This document shows positions 7,717 through 17,126 of a stretch of DNA of 51,676 bases, in pieces. Every line of letters starts with the position of its first letter. The stretch's first letter is position 1. This DNA comes from Hydrogenophaga flava NBRC 102514 (lineage in GTDB: Bacteria > Pseudomonadota > Gammaproteobacteria > Burkholderiales > Burkholderiaceae_C). A program made the position numbers and the translations under genes. The stretch is from NCBI RefSeq assembly GCF_001571145.1, contig NZ_BCTF01000033.1, positions 1 through 51,676 of the forward strand, written 5' to 3'. The notes beneath the pieces are model-generated. The model was given only the letters and a program-made list of their open reading frames with translations, made no database searches and had not been told where the DNA came from.

Positions 7717-9453
7717 TCAAGAAGTCTCTTTGAGGCCTGTATCGGTTTCTTGTTCGAGGATGTCAGATGCAGAAAACGCCTGTTCCCCAAGATGTTGCTT
7801 CAGCAACTCTGTGAACCGGGGACGCTTGGCCTCTGCCACGATTCGTCGGGCAGCTCGCAGAAACGTGTCTGTCCCTGCCTTGAATGGAGGCTCAGTCCCT
7901 GCCTGCTGAATCGGGTCCCTGATCTCCTTACGATAGAAGTAGATGAACGAACCGAAGTGCTCTCTATCTAGTGCGTAAATGGTCTCAATGATTTCATCTA
8001 CCGTGGCGTCGTTGATCGCCATGGCGTCACCGGGGACCCATCCCCCGGTGGAAACCTTCAACACTGCGTCGAGCAGAGATGGAATGCTCGAGAAATGTCG
8101 ATTCCCTTCCAGGATGGCGTCTTTGATGACCGGGTAGAAGTTGTCCAGAGAATGGAGATTACTGTTCCATAGCTTTGGCGATTCTTTCCAGCGCCGCGCC
8201 CATTCGCCTGCGATCTCTTGAGCAAGAACCCCAGCTCCGCGCCACTCGAGATCGCTAGCTATAGCACTTACCTTGTCCGCAGATATGCCGACCCATGCCG
8301 CCTTGTGGTCAGTCGCTCGTGCGATGAAATCTTGATTGGTCATCCCGGGATCGAGCAACGTGTCTTCGATGTATCGAATCGCAGCGTTCTCAGCCTGATT
8401 GGACGCCTCCTGCTCTCGACGCTGCTGAAACAGGAAATCGAACTGCTCCTTGAGTCTGTGCCCGGTCAGGATGTGCTGCATCAGCAGTGCAAGATACTCC
8501 ACGTCGCGGGTCAGCTTCACATGCACACCGAATGCCACCGCATCGCTCATCTCTTGCCGGTCATCGTCAAAAAAGCGGGGCTGCCCACACCATGCCGGCC
8601 ACCTTTTCATCAGCGATGCAACGTCTGGGCCGCTAGGCACGGCATTGAAGTTAAGTGCAGTCAGAGTCACCGTCGCTGGCAGCAGCGACTTCTGCAACCC
8701 ATCAGGCAGACCAACTGCGTCTCCAAAAATCGTCTTCACGATTCTGTCGATCCGTTGGATGACACGGATGTTCGACACCTTCAACCGAGCCAGCGTATCC
8801 GTCACAACTGCTAGGTAGGGCATGTCCTGGCTCAGGCCGATGCTGGCGGCATCTACAGATGTGGTAAGCAGCGTGATTTCCCGATCAATGCATTTTTCTT
8901 TGAGCGTTCGCCAATCTGACGCGTGCGACTCCAACGGCTCCTCGTTCAGGATGAGCAGAATCTTGCAGTCATTTCGCTTGAGGAGGTCGATGAAGCCCAA
9001 TAGCGTTTCTACCTGCAGCGTTTTGGTACGCCGCTCTATGTCATCCAGCACGATCAAGCGTGAGTGCAACACTTTGTCGATCAAAGCGGACTGGATCAAA
9101 CCACCGAGGCTACCGACGACGGTGGCCGCGCCCTCGGCCCCTGGTGCAACTTTGGACGCGATCTTCTCTAGGACATCAATCGTGAAACCAGAGAACTTCC
9201 TTGCTGCGGTCACGGTCCCTTCGGCTCTCCCCAGCGAGTTCTGGAACAAGGCATTTTTGATCTGCTCCAGGGACTCCAGTCCGAAGCACGACGCGTACAG
9301 GTGATCATTCCCATCAATAGCTGGGAAGTCACTTTTGATCTCATCCCAAAGGTGGGTTTTTCCAGTACCCCAGAGCCCATTTAATGCGATGACACGCACC
9401 TTAGGGTCGGTCAGGTAATAGAGAAGATCATCCTTGGTCGTTTGTCGGCTCAT
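7717..9453 (-). CDS. KAP-like P-loop NTPase, putative defence protein
   Basis: This 578-aa protein has an unusually early Walker A motif (GLWGTGKT, residues 26-33), a Walker B strand ending in two acidic residues (RLIVLDDIE, 132-140) and a sensor-like strand (KILLILNEEPL, 164-174). The W-G-x-G-K-T form and this order are those of KAP-family/P-loop-fold STAND-like ATPases, several of which act in phage defence. The C-terminal ~350 residues are helical with no known domain, and no membrane segment is evident, unlike classical KAP proteins. It is transcribed divergently from the nuclease-STAND gene across 303 bp. Calling it an immune ATPase is inference from family and neighbourhood. Confidence 0.72.
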   Translation of the reverse strand: MSRQTTKDDLLYYLTDPKVRVIALNGLWGTGKTHLWDEIKSDFPAIDGNDHLYASCFGLESLEQIKNALFQNSLGRAEGTVTAARKFSGFTIDVLEKIASKVAPGAEGAATVVGSLGGLIQSALIDKVLHSRLIVLDDIERRTKTLQVETLLGFIDLLKRNDCKILLILNEEPLESHASDWRTLKEKCIDREITLLTTSVDAASIGLSQDMPYLAVVTDTLARLKVSNIRVIQRIDRIVKTIFGDAVGLPDGLQKSLLPATVTLTALNFNAVPSGPDVASLMKRWPAWCGQPRFFDDDRQEMSDAVAFGVHVKLTRDVEYLALLMQHILTGHRLKEQFDFLFQQRREQEASNQAENAAIRYIEDTLLDPGMTNQDFIARATDHKAAWVGISADKVSAIASDLEWRGAGVLAQEIAGEWARRWKESPKLWNSNLHSLDNFYPVIKDAILEGNRHFSSIPSLLDAVLKVSTGGWVPGDAMAINDATVDEIIETIYALDREHFGSFIYFYRKEIRDPIQQAGTEPPFKAGTDTFLRAARRIVAEAKRPRFTELLKQHLGEQAFSASDILEQETDTGLKETS

Positions 9454-9756
9454 GTTTCGTATCCAACATCTTGCAACTCGTCACCCGCTAGAAGCGCTGC
9501 CAACAAGCATTGAAGGTAAGGGTTAAATTTGTAGGGAATTTTGGGAGTCTATCGATACCCACGATCCACTCGGCCAGCACCAGCTCTCGGACGAGACGGC
9601 TCCCATCCTGAGGGCCGCTGGCCCCACCACAGGTCCACATGAGGGGCCATAAAGGGTAGCGCCTGCCTTCGGTAAACTGCCACCGCGCACCGCGAGCGCG
9701 GCCGGATGTCAGGAGGGCTCTGTCGGCAAGCGTGAGCCTATTACTGGAGCAATGAA
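9454..9756. other. Divergent promoter region between the two NTPase genes
   Basis: This 303-bp gap separates the starts of the KAP-like gene and the nuclease-STAND gene, so it must carry both promoters. AT-rich sequence close to the KAP start (about 9517-9545) is a candidate promoter element. GGAG at 9746-9749 serves the TTG start at 9757. I found no strong palindromic operator. Confidence 0.4.
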
Positions 9757-12700
9757 TTGAGAAAAAAGCCCGTAAAGGCCGCAGATGCGGACGGAGGTAA
9801 CCCCTCGCTGGACGGCTGGTTCTACCAGTGCGACGTGTCCGTGCTGGCCGCGCTGGATCTGCTTGTCGTCAATCGTGTCTCCAAGGTGCTCCAGCTTGAG
9901 CCCGCATCGCAGGAGGACCTGGAGGCAGAGTTGGACGTTCCTTGCGTGTCGTCCAGCGCCGTCGTGGACGGCGTGCGCCTAGTCGTACAAGCCAAGCTTC
10001 GTCGCTCGGGTCAGTGGACTGCAGCCTCGATGCGCGGCCTGGTTAAACATGGCACCAAGCGCCCTTCGGCCCTGAAGCTGCTAGACGATGTTCGCGTAAG
10101 GTACGTCCTCATTACTAGCGCTGACGTCTCGGGACCGCTGGCATCCTTGCAGGTTGACGATCTCCTAGAGCCACCCAGCGACGACAATCTGCCCTCCACT
10201 GTCTTCCCTGCGTCGCATGTAAAGGCGGCGGCTGGCCGGTTCGCCGTCCTGGCTCAGTTCAATGAGGCCCGCGTCGCCGAGCGTATTGACTCATTCTTGC
10301 TCAGCCCACTGTGCATCCCGATAGAGCGGCATGACGCCTGCCGCGACGAGCTGCGCAAGATTGCGATGGCAGGAATGCGTTCGGGACTGGCCTGGAATCG
10401 CGTCGATGTCGAGGCCATCATCAAAAAGCACGGTGGCTCCATTCCCGGGGAGCGCGACGCGATTTTCGTTAAGCCAACGAACTGGGACGACATCGTCGCG
10501 CAAATGGACAAGCGCAACGCCATTGTCATCACGGGGCCTTCCGGCACCGGAAAGACGACGGTGGCGAAGGCGATGTATGAGCACTACAAGCGCATCGTGC
10601 CTGGCCTGAGCTATGTTGAACCGGAGAGGCCTGGCGAACTAAAAGCTCGTCCCGACGCTGGCCCAGCATTTTTCTACGTTGAGGATCCCTGGGGCAAGTA
10701 CGAGATCAAGGGTGGCACGGCCGCCTGGACAGCAGAACTGCAGGAACGGCTGCTCAAAGCGAGCGCCCAGCAGAAGATCGTCGTAACCAGCCGCACGGAC
10801 ATACTGACCGCGACCGTTGGTACCGAGAACGCGTTCCTGAAACAGTGGGAAGTCCGGCTCGACGCATCCAAATACGGAGAAAGGGAGTTGGGAAGGATGT
10901 TCGAGGCGCGTGTGCGCCAACTGAGCTCCAGCGTGCTGATGATGGCAGCCATCCGCGCGAAGGACCGGGTACTTCGCACGTTGCAAACCCCCTTCGAGAT
11001 CGACCGCTTCATTGCCCTGCTTCAGGGAGCTATCCCCCCGGACGAAAACGAGTCAGAGTTCGTGTCGCGAATCCTCAACGAAACCCAGACACGAGCCATT
11101 GAAAACGAAGTGCAGTGGGTGGTTGAGGCTCGCCACTACGAAAAGGCGGCTGTTGTAATCTGGGGCCTCATGACAGCCCGCAGAGGCATACGTCGCCAAG
11201 ACCTGTCCCTGATCCGCCGCGCCATCAACAAGGTTGACCCCGAGTTTGGCTTCGGGCTGGAGAGGCTCGTCAATGATCTGGTCGCGGCTGGCTATCTGCG
11301 TCAGCCGGGAAGCGACGTCACGTACACCCATCCCCGCGTCGAGCAAGGCCTGATGGGGGTGGTGCGCACCAATCCCGAAGTGACTGAAGCGGCGTTGGAG
11401 CACCTGACGACGGCCCTCGTCCGTCTTGGGACCGGCGATGGTGGTCAGGCGATCGAGACCGTAGTGCGACTGCAAGCGGCCATCAAGGATTCCAACGAGT
11501 CCCTCTATGACGTGCCGGACGAGGTCCAGATCGCTATCGACGCGTGGCTGGAATCTGCGTTGAGTGCGGACCATGACGACTATCTCAGTCTTCTGCGCTT
11601 GGCAGCCATCGCGGGCTCCAGCGCCTGTGTTCCTGCCGAAATTTCCCGCTGGTTCCGGCCCGTGTCCACGGGTAGTCACTTCTTTGTGCGAGCTTGGAAG
11701 CACAGCAACCGCGATGAAGCCTGGTACCGAGAGGTGCGCAACCATCCATTGACGCGGGGCATTTGCGAGCGATTTATCCGGCTGGTGCTGACGGTGGAGA
11801 CGCGCGACTACCCAAAACAAATGGCCGAGTTCATAGATGCATTTGCGTCAGGGCTCGACGCCACATGGGCCCATGCGGCAAGGGTGATAGTCAACCATGG
11901 GGAATCCCCAAACGCTGTCGCTGTCGCGTTTGGTGCGATGCGCGCGCCGGAAAACCGCGAGTCGCTGCTCCAGCTCGCGCTGGCCGTGTTGCGCAAGGGA
12001 GACCCCTCGCCCCAAGAGGATTCCGATCACTGGGCGTCGATCGACGGTCACTACAACGAGGACTGGGAGCCTTACGACGACTACTCCGACGAGGACTTCG
12101 CGGCTCGTGAGCTGGTTTCCGAATACGCCAAGGCGACGCGAAATGCTAATGGCTGGCAAACCCTGGCCAGCCATCCGAACGTGCAGGAACTGAAGCCGGC
12201 GTGGTTTGAAGCTATGGAGCAGTCAAAGCCCGCGGATGCCGGCGACGATGAGCTGCGCCAATTGTTGAAGCTGGGAACGGGCAGCCACTTGGAGCAACGC
12301 ATCTGGCGCCTGCTGACCGAGAGTTGGCGCCCAGCCTTCGTAGACGAGCTCCGTGAGCGCCTGCTCGCAGGCGATGAAGCTGCCGAGCTCCGCGAGTCTG
12401 CGGCCCGCTGTGCCCTGGAGCACGTGCCCAACCTCCTGATGCAGGCGGCACAGACACTGTTTAACGAAGGCCACCTCGTGCGCCTTCTGGAATTGACACA
12501 TGACGCGAAAGCCCACACCAAGCGCTTTGGCACCACCGACAACCGCGACCAGGCTTTCGAGGCCTTTGAGCTGAGTCTGCCAACGCCGTTCGGTGAGCTG
12601 TCTGCAGCCCTGATGCCTCTGGACGATCTCAAGGAGGTTCAGCTCAGCGATGCTGCACTGGATGCCCTTGTTCCGCTTTTAGGTCAGCACCAGGGTCCGC

Positions 12701-13725
12701 TGCGTGTTTTGCTGGTCTGGCTGGCCGCTACGAATGGGCGGGCGGCTGAGAGCGTGTTGCAGGACGCGTTGGGCGAATCCACTCGGCCGGAGGAAGCTGA
12801 AGCGTCCGTCCGGGCAGCGGCAGCTGCCGGATGCTGGAACCTCGTGCATGCCGGACTCAGCCATCCTCGCGCGACTGCGCGGCAGTGCGCCCTGGAATTC
12901 CTCGCTTCGGCTGGCGACCAGGATATCCCCGACGACGTCATGGCACTGGTGCGCGATCCCAGTTCCTTCGTTCGTCAAGCTCTGCTCACCGTGTTGTCGA
13001 ACCAGCCCGACCGCTACGCCCGCGAACTGGTGGAGTTGAGCGAGGACACGTGGTCGCGCCATTCCGTTCCGGAGGGCGAAGCCCAGAGCTACCCCATCGC
13101 ACTGGCCGCAGCCAAGGCGTTGTCTGCCCTGCCGAATGTGCCGCCGGACCTCAATGGACCTATCGTGGAGGCGGCGTTGGAGACAGCCGATTTGAATGTG
13201 ACGGAGTTGCTTTTCACGCTCTTGACTGAGCGTGGCGATGACGACGCCATGGCTGAAGTCATCAACCAGGTTTTCACCTTCAAGCCGAATTGGGCCAGCG
13301 TGAAGGCTGCAGCGGCGCTGGCCTGCACGCAGCGCAGACTCGCTGACGGTGCACTCGCCCGAGCTGACGAGCGATGGTTCATGAAGTCGAATCGCTACCT
13401 AGCCGCCACAGCCGCTGAGGCAGTGGGCAACTGTGCCGACAGTTCGCAGATCATCGCGACGGCAACAGCCCTCGCGACCAAGGAGGACCGGCGCGCGCTC
13501 TTGATTCCTCTCGCCATCGGCGCCGAGCGTCAATCCGGCGATCTCGCCAAAAAAGTACTGAGCAAGCTGCCACCGGGACACCCTGCTACCGACATTTTGG
13601 ACGCATCCAAGCATCCGCTCGCGCACGACGCCATGGACAACCTGGGAGACGCGCGTACTGTGAATGCCGTCCACGAGTTGATCGGTGGCCGCATCGCCGA
13701 CCGACCGTCCGTTTTCAAGCGGTAG
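9757..13725 (+). CDS. Nuclease-STAND NTPase with helical repeats, putative anti-phage sensor
   Basis: This 1322-aa protein appears to have three parts. Residues ~15-100 begin DGWFYQCDVSVLAALDLL, and an acidic stretch (ELD, 58-60) followed by VVQAKLR (76-82) fits a PD-(D/E)XK/Cap4-like nuclease. Residues ~180-400 form an nSTAND-type NTPase: WNRVDVEAIIKKHGG, Walker A GPSGTGKT (260-267), acidic strand AFFYVEDPWG (304-313) and sensor IVVTSRTDIL (341-350). The remaining ~900 residues are Ala/Leu-rich helices suggestive of HEAT-like repeats. In known Avs-type STAND proteins such a repeat arm binds a phage protein and activates the effector. The start is TTG with GGAG 7 nt upstream; no ATG or GTG exists between the in-frame stop at 9733 and this codon. 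Confidence 0.75.
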   Translation: MRKKPVKAADADGGNPSLDGWFYQCDVSVLAALDLLVVNRVSKVLQLEPASQEDLEAELDVPCVSSSAVVDGVRLVVQAKLRRSGQWTAASMRGLVKHGTKRPSALKLLDDVRVRYVLITSADVSGPLASLQVDDLLEPPSDDNLPSTVFPASHVKAAAGRFAVLAQFNEARVAERIDSFLLSPLCIPIERHDACRDELRKIAMAGMRSGLAWNRVDVEAIIKKHGGSIPGERDAIFVKPTNWDDIVAQMDKRNAIVITGPSGTGKTTVAKAMYEHYKRIVPGLSYVEPERPGELKARPDAGPAFFYVEDPWGKYEIKGGTAAWTAELQERLLKASAQQKIVVTSRTDILTATVGTENAFLKQWEVRLDASKYGERELGRMFEARVRQLSSSVLMMAAIRAKDRVLRTLQTPFEIDRFIALLQGAIPPDENESEFVSRILNETQTRAIENEVQWVVEARHYEKAAVVIWGLMTARRGIRRQDLSLIRRAINKVDPEFGFGLERLVNDLVAAGYLRQPGSDVTYTHPRVEQGLMGVVRTNPEVTEAALEHLTTALVRLGTGDGGQAIETVVRLQAAIKDSNESLYDVPDEVQIAIDAWLESALSADHDDYLSLLRLAAIAGSSACVPAEISRWFRPVSTGSHFFVRAWKHSNRDEAWYREVRNHPLTRGICERFIRLVLTVETRDYPKQMAEFIDAFASGLDATWAHAARVIVNHGESPNAVAVAFGAMRAPENRESLLQLALAVLRKGDPSPQEDSDHWASIDGHYNEDWEPYDDYSDEDFAARELVSEYAKATRNANGWQTLASHPNVQELKPAWFEAMEQSKPADAGDDELRQLLKLGTGSHLEQRIWRLLTESWRPAFVDELRERLLAGDEAAELRESAARCALEHVPNLLMQAAQTLFNEGHLVRLLELTHDAKAHTKRFGTTDNRDQAFEAFELSLPTPFGELSAALMPLDDLKEVQLSDAALDALVPLLGQHQGPLRVLLVWLAATNGRAAESVLQDALGESTRPEEAEASVRAAAAAGCWNLVHAGLSHPRATARQCALEFLASAGDQDIPDDVMALVRDPSSFVRQALLTVLSNQPDRYARELVELSEDTWSRHSVPEGEAQSYPIALAAAKALSALPNVPPDLNGPIVEAALETADLNVTELLFTLLTERGDDDAMAEVINQVFTFKPNWASVKAAAALACTQRRLADGALARADERWFMKSNRYLAATAAEAVGNCADSSQIIATATALATKEDRRALLIPLAIGAERQSGDLAKKVLSKLPPGHPATDILDASKHPLAHDAMDNLGDARTVNAVHELIGGRIADRPSVFKR

Positions 13726-13729
13726 AGGC

Positions 13730-13748
13730 GCCGACACTGGTTGTCGGC
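13730..13748 (+). terminator. Hairpin after the STAND gene
   Basis: A 7-bp perfect stem (GCCGACA/TGTCGGC) with a 5-nt loop starts 5 nt after the STAND stop codon. It lacks a U-tract, so it is at best a weak terminator or an mRNA 3'-end stabiliser. Confidence 0.35.
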
Positions 13749-13755
13749 CTAGCGC

Positions 13756-13938
13756 TCAGGCGAGGAGCTTGGTCAACTGCTCCCAGAGCACTTCAGGCTT
13801 CTCCTCTGCTACGCAGTGGCAACAGGTAATGGCACCGCTTGTCAGTTCGTTGGACACCAATCCATCATCGGTCCGAGTGCCTTCTCGCCACAGTGCGAGA
13901 ACCGGCAAGGCCAACTTCTCGGCAAAGGCGCAGTGCAA
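13756..13938 (-). pseudogene. Remnant of an alpha/beta-hydrolase (dehalogenase-like) C-terminus
   Basis: The frame reads KLALPVLALWREG, then about 20 residues later CCHCVAEEKPEVLWEQLTKLL. This resembles the end of haloacetate dehalogenase-like alpha/beta hydrolases, where a strand PVLALWG is followed by the catalytic GHFLAEE histidine region. Here the His-containing Gly-His is replaced by Cys-His-Cys, the frame is closed just upstream, and the nucleophile part is not recoverable in any frame. I read it as a decayed fragment. The similarity is short, so the call is tentative. Confidence 0.3.
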
Positions 13939-14228
13939 GCATCGCCCTGGTCAATCTTCATGTTGGCCATCGACTGCTTTGGCGTCGGTCGCTGCAGCGT
14001 TGCGAGGGACTGCACTGGGTCGGTACCGCCCGTCCAGGTGATGGGGAAGCGGTCGGTGCCACGTAGCCAACCGGGTCGCGGATGCCCTATGACCGCAGTC
14101 CCTCATACTGCCCACATTCGGGCCAGCACCTATCGTCGTTCCCAACAGCCGCTTCGTGGCAGTCAGCGTGAGTACACATGGCAGCATCCACCGGCAGCAG
14201 TCGCTGCAAACCTGTCTCCCACCCTCCT
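13939..14228. other. Degenerate non-coding stretch
   Basis: About 290 bp between the hydrolase remnant and the SRAP gene. Minus-strand frames are broken and no intact gene is supported; it is probably decayed coding sequence from the same remnant or a neighbour. Confidence 0.35.
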
Positions 14229-14882
14229 TCAATCTCGTTCACTTCCCACCCTCAACCCCTCCGCCGCAAATGGCACCAGGAACTGCTCACTGCGCTCAGC
14301 CGTCGCTACCAGCCACTCGTCATAGACTGACTCCGGCAACACCACAACCATGCGTTTCTCGTCGGTCGGCTTGTGAAACTGGTTCATCAGCGGGTGGGTA
14401 TCGGCGTTGGTCGTCAGCATGGTGTAGCTGTGCACCCATTCCCCTTGGGGAGACTTCCAGGCAGACCACAAACCTGCAATGCCCATGGGCCGACCGTCTG
14501 ACCGTTCGATACGAGTGGGAATGGCCTTGCCGCTGCGCCAGTTCGGTTCGTAGATGGCCTGGGCCGGGATGATGCAGTGCTGCGCCCTCTTCCAAGCTTC
14601 CCGAAAACTCGGTTTGGTGGCCACCGTCTCGCTGCGGGCGTTGTAGGTACTGCGGCAGATCTTCAGGTCGGTCGCCCAATGGGGCACCAGGCCAAACAGG
14701 CCAGGTAACGCTTCCCGATCTGGTACTGCGTCATCCCCCGAGTCCTTCTCCCTGGGGCGGCGGATCAGCAGGCCGGAGTATCCCGGCCAGAGATCGGTTT
14801 TTCCTATGTCGGCCGGTGGCTCCACCTGGAACACCTTTCGCAAGACCTGGGCGTCCCGCACGCCTTCGTAGTGACTGCACAT
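14229..14882 (-). CDS. yedK: SOS response-associated peptidase (SRAP, YedK/HMCES type)
   Basis: This 217-aa protein is a SRAP-domain enzyme that forms a thiazolidine crosslink with abasic sites in single-stranded DNA, shielding them during replication. The catalytic Cys is residue 2 (MCSHYEG), exposed after Met removal. Other family motifs are visible: NARSETV (the DNA-binding Asn/Arg/Glu region), CIIPAQAIYEPNW with the catalytic Glu, and HPLMNQFH with the catalytic His. It is divergent from umuD across an 80-bp gap that holds a LexA box, so SOS control of both genes is likely. Confidence 0.9.
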   Translation of the reverse strand: MCSHYEGVRDAQVLRKVFQVEPPADIGKTDLWPGYSGLLIRRPREKDSGDDAVPDREALPGLFGLVPHWATDLKICRSTYNARSETVATKPSFREAWKRAQHCIIPAQAIYEPNWRSGKAIPTRIERSDGRPMGIAGLWSAWKSPQGEWVHSYTMLTTNADTHPLMNQFHKPTDEKRMVVVLPESVYDEWLVATAERSEQFLVPFAAEGLRVGSERD

Positions 14883-14950
14883 GGTTCCATCCTATGCGCG
14901 GATTCGCGCCGGTTTTCTGTGAAGCATTCCCAAGGGACGGGCTTGGCTTC

Positions 14951-14972
14951 TATACTGTTGTTATGTCCAGTA
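14951..14972. promoter_or_regulatory. LexA (SOS) box and -10 element between yedK and umuD
   Basis: TACTG-N10-CAGTA spans 14953-14972, a perfect 5-bp inverted repeat matching the LexA consensus CTG-N10-CAG with its flanking TA. It overlaps a -10-like TATACT at 14951-14956. The only ATG proposed for umuD (14963) lies inside the box, so transcription from this -10 would start at or near that ATG: either the mRNA is leaderless or translation starts downstream. Confidence 0.8.
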
Positions 14973-15448
14973 TTGTAGAAGATCACCTGTTGTCACCCCT
15001 GTTCCATGGCGCCGAGTCGGGGCGCTGCAGCACACCAAAGCCCTTGGCCGATTGCGCCCTCCCCGCCTTCCAACTTGAATCCCGGATTCGGGCGGGTTTT
15101 CCGTCGCCGGCGGAGGATTTCCAGGCCAAGCGGATTGATGTGCTCGAACACCTGATCAAACACCCACAGGCCACCTACAGCATGACGGTGCGCGGCGAGT
15201 CCATGCGCGAGGCGGGCATCTTCGATGGGGATGTGCTGCTGGTGGACCGGGCGATCAAGCCCAGCCACGGCCAGATTGTGGTGGCGGTGGTGGACGGGGA
15301 CTTCACCTGCAAGCAGCTCTGGCAACGCGGGGGGCGCCTGAAACTCAAGGCGGCGAACCCCACCTTCGCTGACATCACCCCCACCGAAGGTCAGACGGTC
15401 GAAGTCTGGGGAGTGGTTATCGCTGCGATCAAGCAGTTCAAGTGTTGA
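14963..15448 (+). CDS. umuD: UmuD, DNA polymerase V accessory subunit
   Basis: This is the SOS mutagenesis protein that self-cleaves on the RecA filament and then binds UmuC. The cleavage site Ala-Gly is at residues 44-45 ([13 protein letters not shown]); the catalytic Ser is in GESM (S80) and the general-base Lys in DFTCKQL (K117). At 161 aa it has about 20 more N-terminal residues than E. coli UmuD. The start is uncertain because this ATG lies in the LexA box; TTG codons at 14990 and 15044 are alternatives without good ribosome sites. It is followed by umuC after 28 bp. Confidence 0.87.
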   Translation: MSSIVEDHLLSPLFHGAESGRCSTPKPLADCALPAFQLESRIRAGFPSPAEDFQAKRIDVLEHLIKHPQATYSMTVRGESMREAGIFDGDVLLVDRAIKPSHGQIVVAVVDGDFTCKQLWQRGGRLKLKAANPTFADITPTEGQTVEVWGVVIAAIKQFKC

Positions 15449-15476
15449 TGTCTTCTCGCAGACCGGTCAGAAAAAC

Positions 15477-16787
15477 ATGGCGTCACCGCTCTATGCCCTG
15501 GTGGACGGGAACAACTTCTATGTGTCCTGCGAGAGGGTGTTTCGCCCGAGCCTGAACGGCAAACCCGTGGTGGTGCTCTCCAACAACGATGGTTGCGCCA
15601 TCGCTCGCTCGAACGAAGCAAAGGCGCTGGGCATTGCCATGGGGGCACCCTGGTTCAAGATTCGGCACAGGCAGGAGTCGCATGGCCTGGTTGCACTGTC
15701 GGCCAACTTCCCGCTGTATGGGGACTTGAGCGACCGCATGATGAGCTTGGTGGCCGGGCTCGGGCACCGACAGGAGATCTATTCCATCGATGAGTCCTTT
15801 GTCGATCTCGCTGGCATCCGGGGTGACCTGGTCAAACGCAGCCAGGTGATCCGCGAGAGAGTGCTCCAGTGGGTTGGTATTCCCTGCTGCATTGGTATTG
15901 GTCAAACCAAGACACTGGCCAAGCTGGCCAACCACATCGCCAAAACGGCAGAGCGCAAGCCCGGCATCTACCCTGCGGAGCTGGCCCAGATCTGCAATCT
16001 GGCTGCCATGGACCGCGTGACCCTGGAAAGCGTCCTTGCAGTAACCGCTGTCGACGAAGTCTGGGGCGTGGGGCGCCGCATAGGGGCTCAACTCAAAGAA
16101 GGCGGAGTCCACACGGTACTGGATCTGTCGCGCATGGACCTGGGCACGGTTCGTCAGCGCTGGTCGGTGGTGCTGGAGCGAACGGTGCGGGAGTTGCAGG
16201 GTTTGCCATGTGTGGACCTAGAAGACGCCGCACCCGACAAACAAGAAATTGCCTGCACACGCTCTTTTGGTCGCACGGTGACTGCCCTTAGTGACTTGAG
16301 CGAGGCCGTGAGCGAATTTGCCAGCCGCGCCGCTGAGAAGCTGCGGCGCCAAGATGGCCAAGCCAACCAGGTGCTCACCTTCGTTCGCACCAGCCCATTT
16401 AGGTCGGACCCGCAGTACAGCCGCTCCATCGTGGTTCCGTTGCGTCGGCCGACATCGGACACAAGGCGGATCGTTGAGGCAGCGCTGGCCGGTCTGCACT
16501 GCATCTTCAAGCCCGATTTCTTGTACGCGAAAGCAGGGGTCATGTTGCTGGAGCTTCAACCGGCATCAGTGCACCAGACTGAGCTGGCCCTGGAACCAGA
16601 GGAAGAGCGGGACAAGGGAAGGCTAATGGGTGCGCTGGACGGGCTCAACCGGCGCTATGGCAGGGGCACAGTCCTGCTGGGAAGCACTGGGCTGCAAGGG
16701 GACCAGAGGCGGTGGTCGATGAAGCAAGAACGCCGCACGCCTCAGTACACGACCCGATGGGAAGATATGCCGGTGGTACGGGCCTGA
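15477..16787 (+). CDS. umuC: UmuC, translesion DNA polymerase V catalytic subunit
   Basis: This 436-aa Y-family polymerase copies damaged templates in complex with cleaved UmuD. It opens with [17 protein letters not shown] (first metal-binding Asp and steric-gate region) and has the second catalytic pair in [10 protein letters not shown] helix-hairpin-helix thumb follows ([20 protein letters not shown]), then the little-finger domain. The length agrees with E. coli UmuC (422 aa). It forms an SOS operon with umuD, and a terminator lies ~145 bp downstream. Confidence 0.93.
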   Translation: MASPLYALVDGNNFYVSCERVFRPSLNGKPVVVLSNNDGCAIARSNEAKALGIAMGAPWFKIRHRQESHGLVALSANFPLYGDLSDRMMSLVAGLGHRQEIYSIDESFVDLAGIRGDLVKRSQVIRERVLQWVGIPCCIGIGQTKTLAKLANHIAKTAERKPGIYPAELAQICNLAAMDRVTLESVLAVTAVDEVWGVGRRIGAQLKEGGVHTVLDLSRMDLGTVRQRWSVVLERTVRELQGLPCVDLEDAAPDKQEIACTRSFGRTVTALSDLSEAVSEFASRAAEKLRRQDGQANQVLTFVRTSPFRSDPQYSRSIVVPLRRPTSDTRRIVEAALAGLHCIFKPDFLYAKAGVMLLELQPASVHQTELALEPEEERDKGRLMGALDGLNRRYGRGTVLLGSTGLQGDQRRWSMKQERRTPQYTTRWEDMPVVRA

Positions 16788-16903
16788 CATGCCCAAATGG
16801 AGGGGTGCCGGATGCAACCGGGCGCAAGTTTTCATAGACGGCTCGGGCAAGCCGAATCGATAATGCACTCGGGGCGACCTAAACAGCCGTCCCTCCTCCC
16901 TGA

Positions 16904-16925
16904 AAAGTCGTGTGACAGCGACTTT
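16904..16925 (+). other. Inverted repeat upstream of the terminator
   Basis: AAAGTCG and CGACTTT form a 7-bp stem around an 8-nt loop. It lies 5 nt before the terminator hairpin and could compete with it or extend it, as in attenuator-like tandem hairpins. Confidence 0.4.
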
Positions 16926-16930
16926 GATTT

Positions 16931-16960
16931 ACCCGGCACTCGTGCCGGGTTTCTTTTTTC
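16931..16960 (+). terminator. Rho-independent terminator after umuDC
   Basis: An 8-bp perfect GC-rich stem (ACCCGGCA/TGCCGGGT) with a CTCG tetraloop is followed at once by TTCTTTTTTC. It ends the umuDC transcript and insulates the virB operon downstream. Confidence 0.9.
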
Positions 16961-17001
16961 TTGCGCGCCAATTCAGCACGAGTCTCGCGCGTCACGAATG
17001 T

Positions 17002-17025
17002 GCTGGAAAACAGCCCAAATCCAGC
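17002..17025. promoter_or_regulatory. 24-bp inverted repeat, copy 1 (virB operon)
   Basis: GCTGGA-N12-TCCAGC. The same 24-bp layout occurs at 38651-38674 and 40836-40859, and all three copies lie in non-coding DNA ahead of transfer or maintenance operons. Copies 1 and 2 also share the last eight bases AATCCAGC. It lies ~195 bp before virB1, so it is a candidate operator for the secretion operon. Confidence 0.6.
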
Positions 17026-17126
17026 AGCGGCGCAGGGGGTTTCAAGTCCTACATTGACCTCACGGTGTTCAAAGATCCGGCAAGAAATGCCGCTTCAAGA
17101 ACAACGTCGAAACAAAGGACTTGACC

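Noticed and set aside
11053..11820. A 255-codon open frame on the minus strand within the STAND gene.
   Set aside because: It is a high-GC shadow of the well-supported plus-strand gene, with no ribosome site or known domain.
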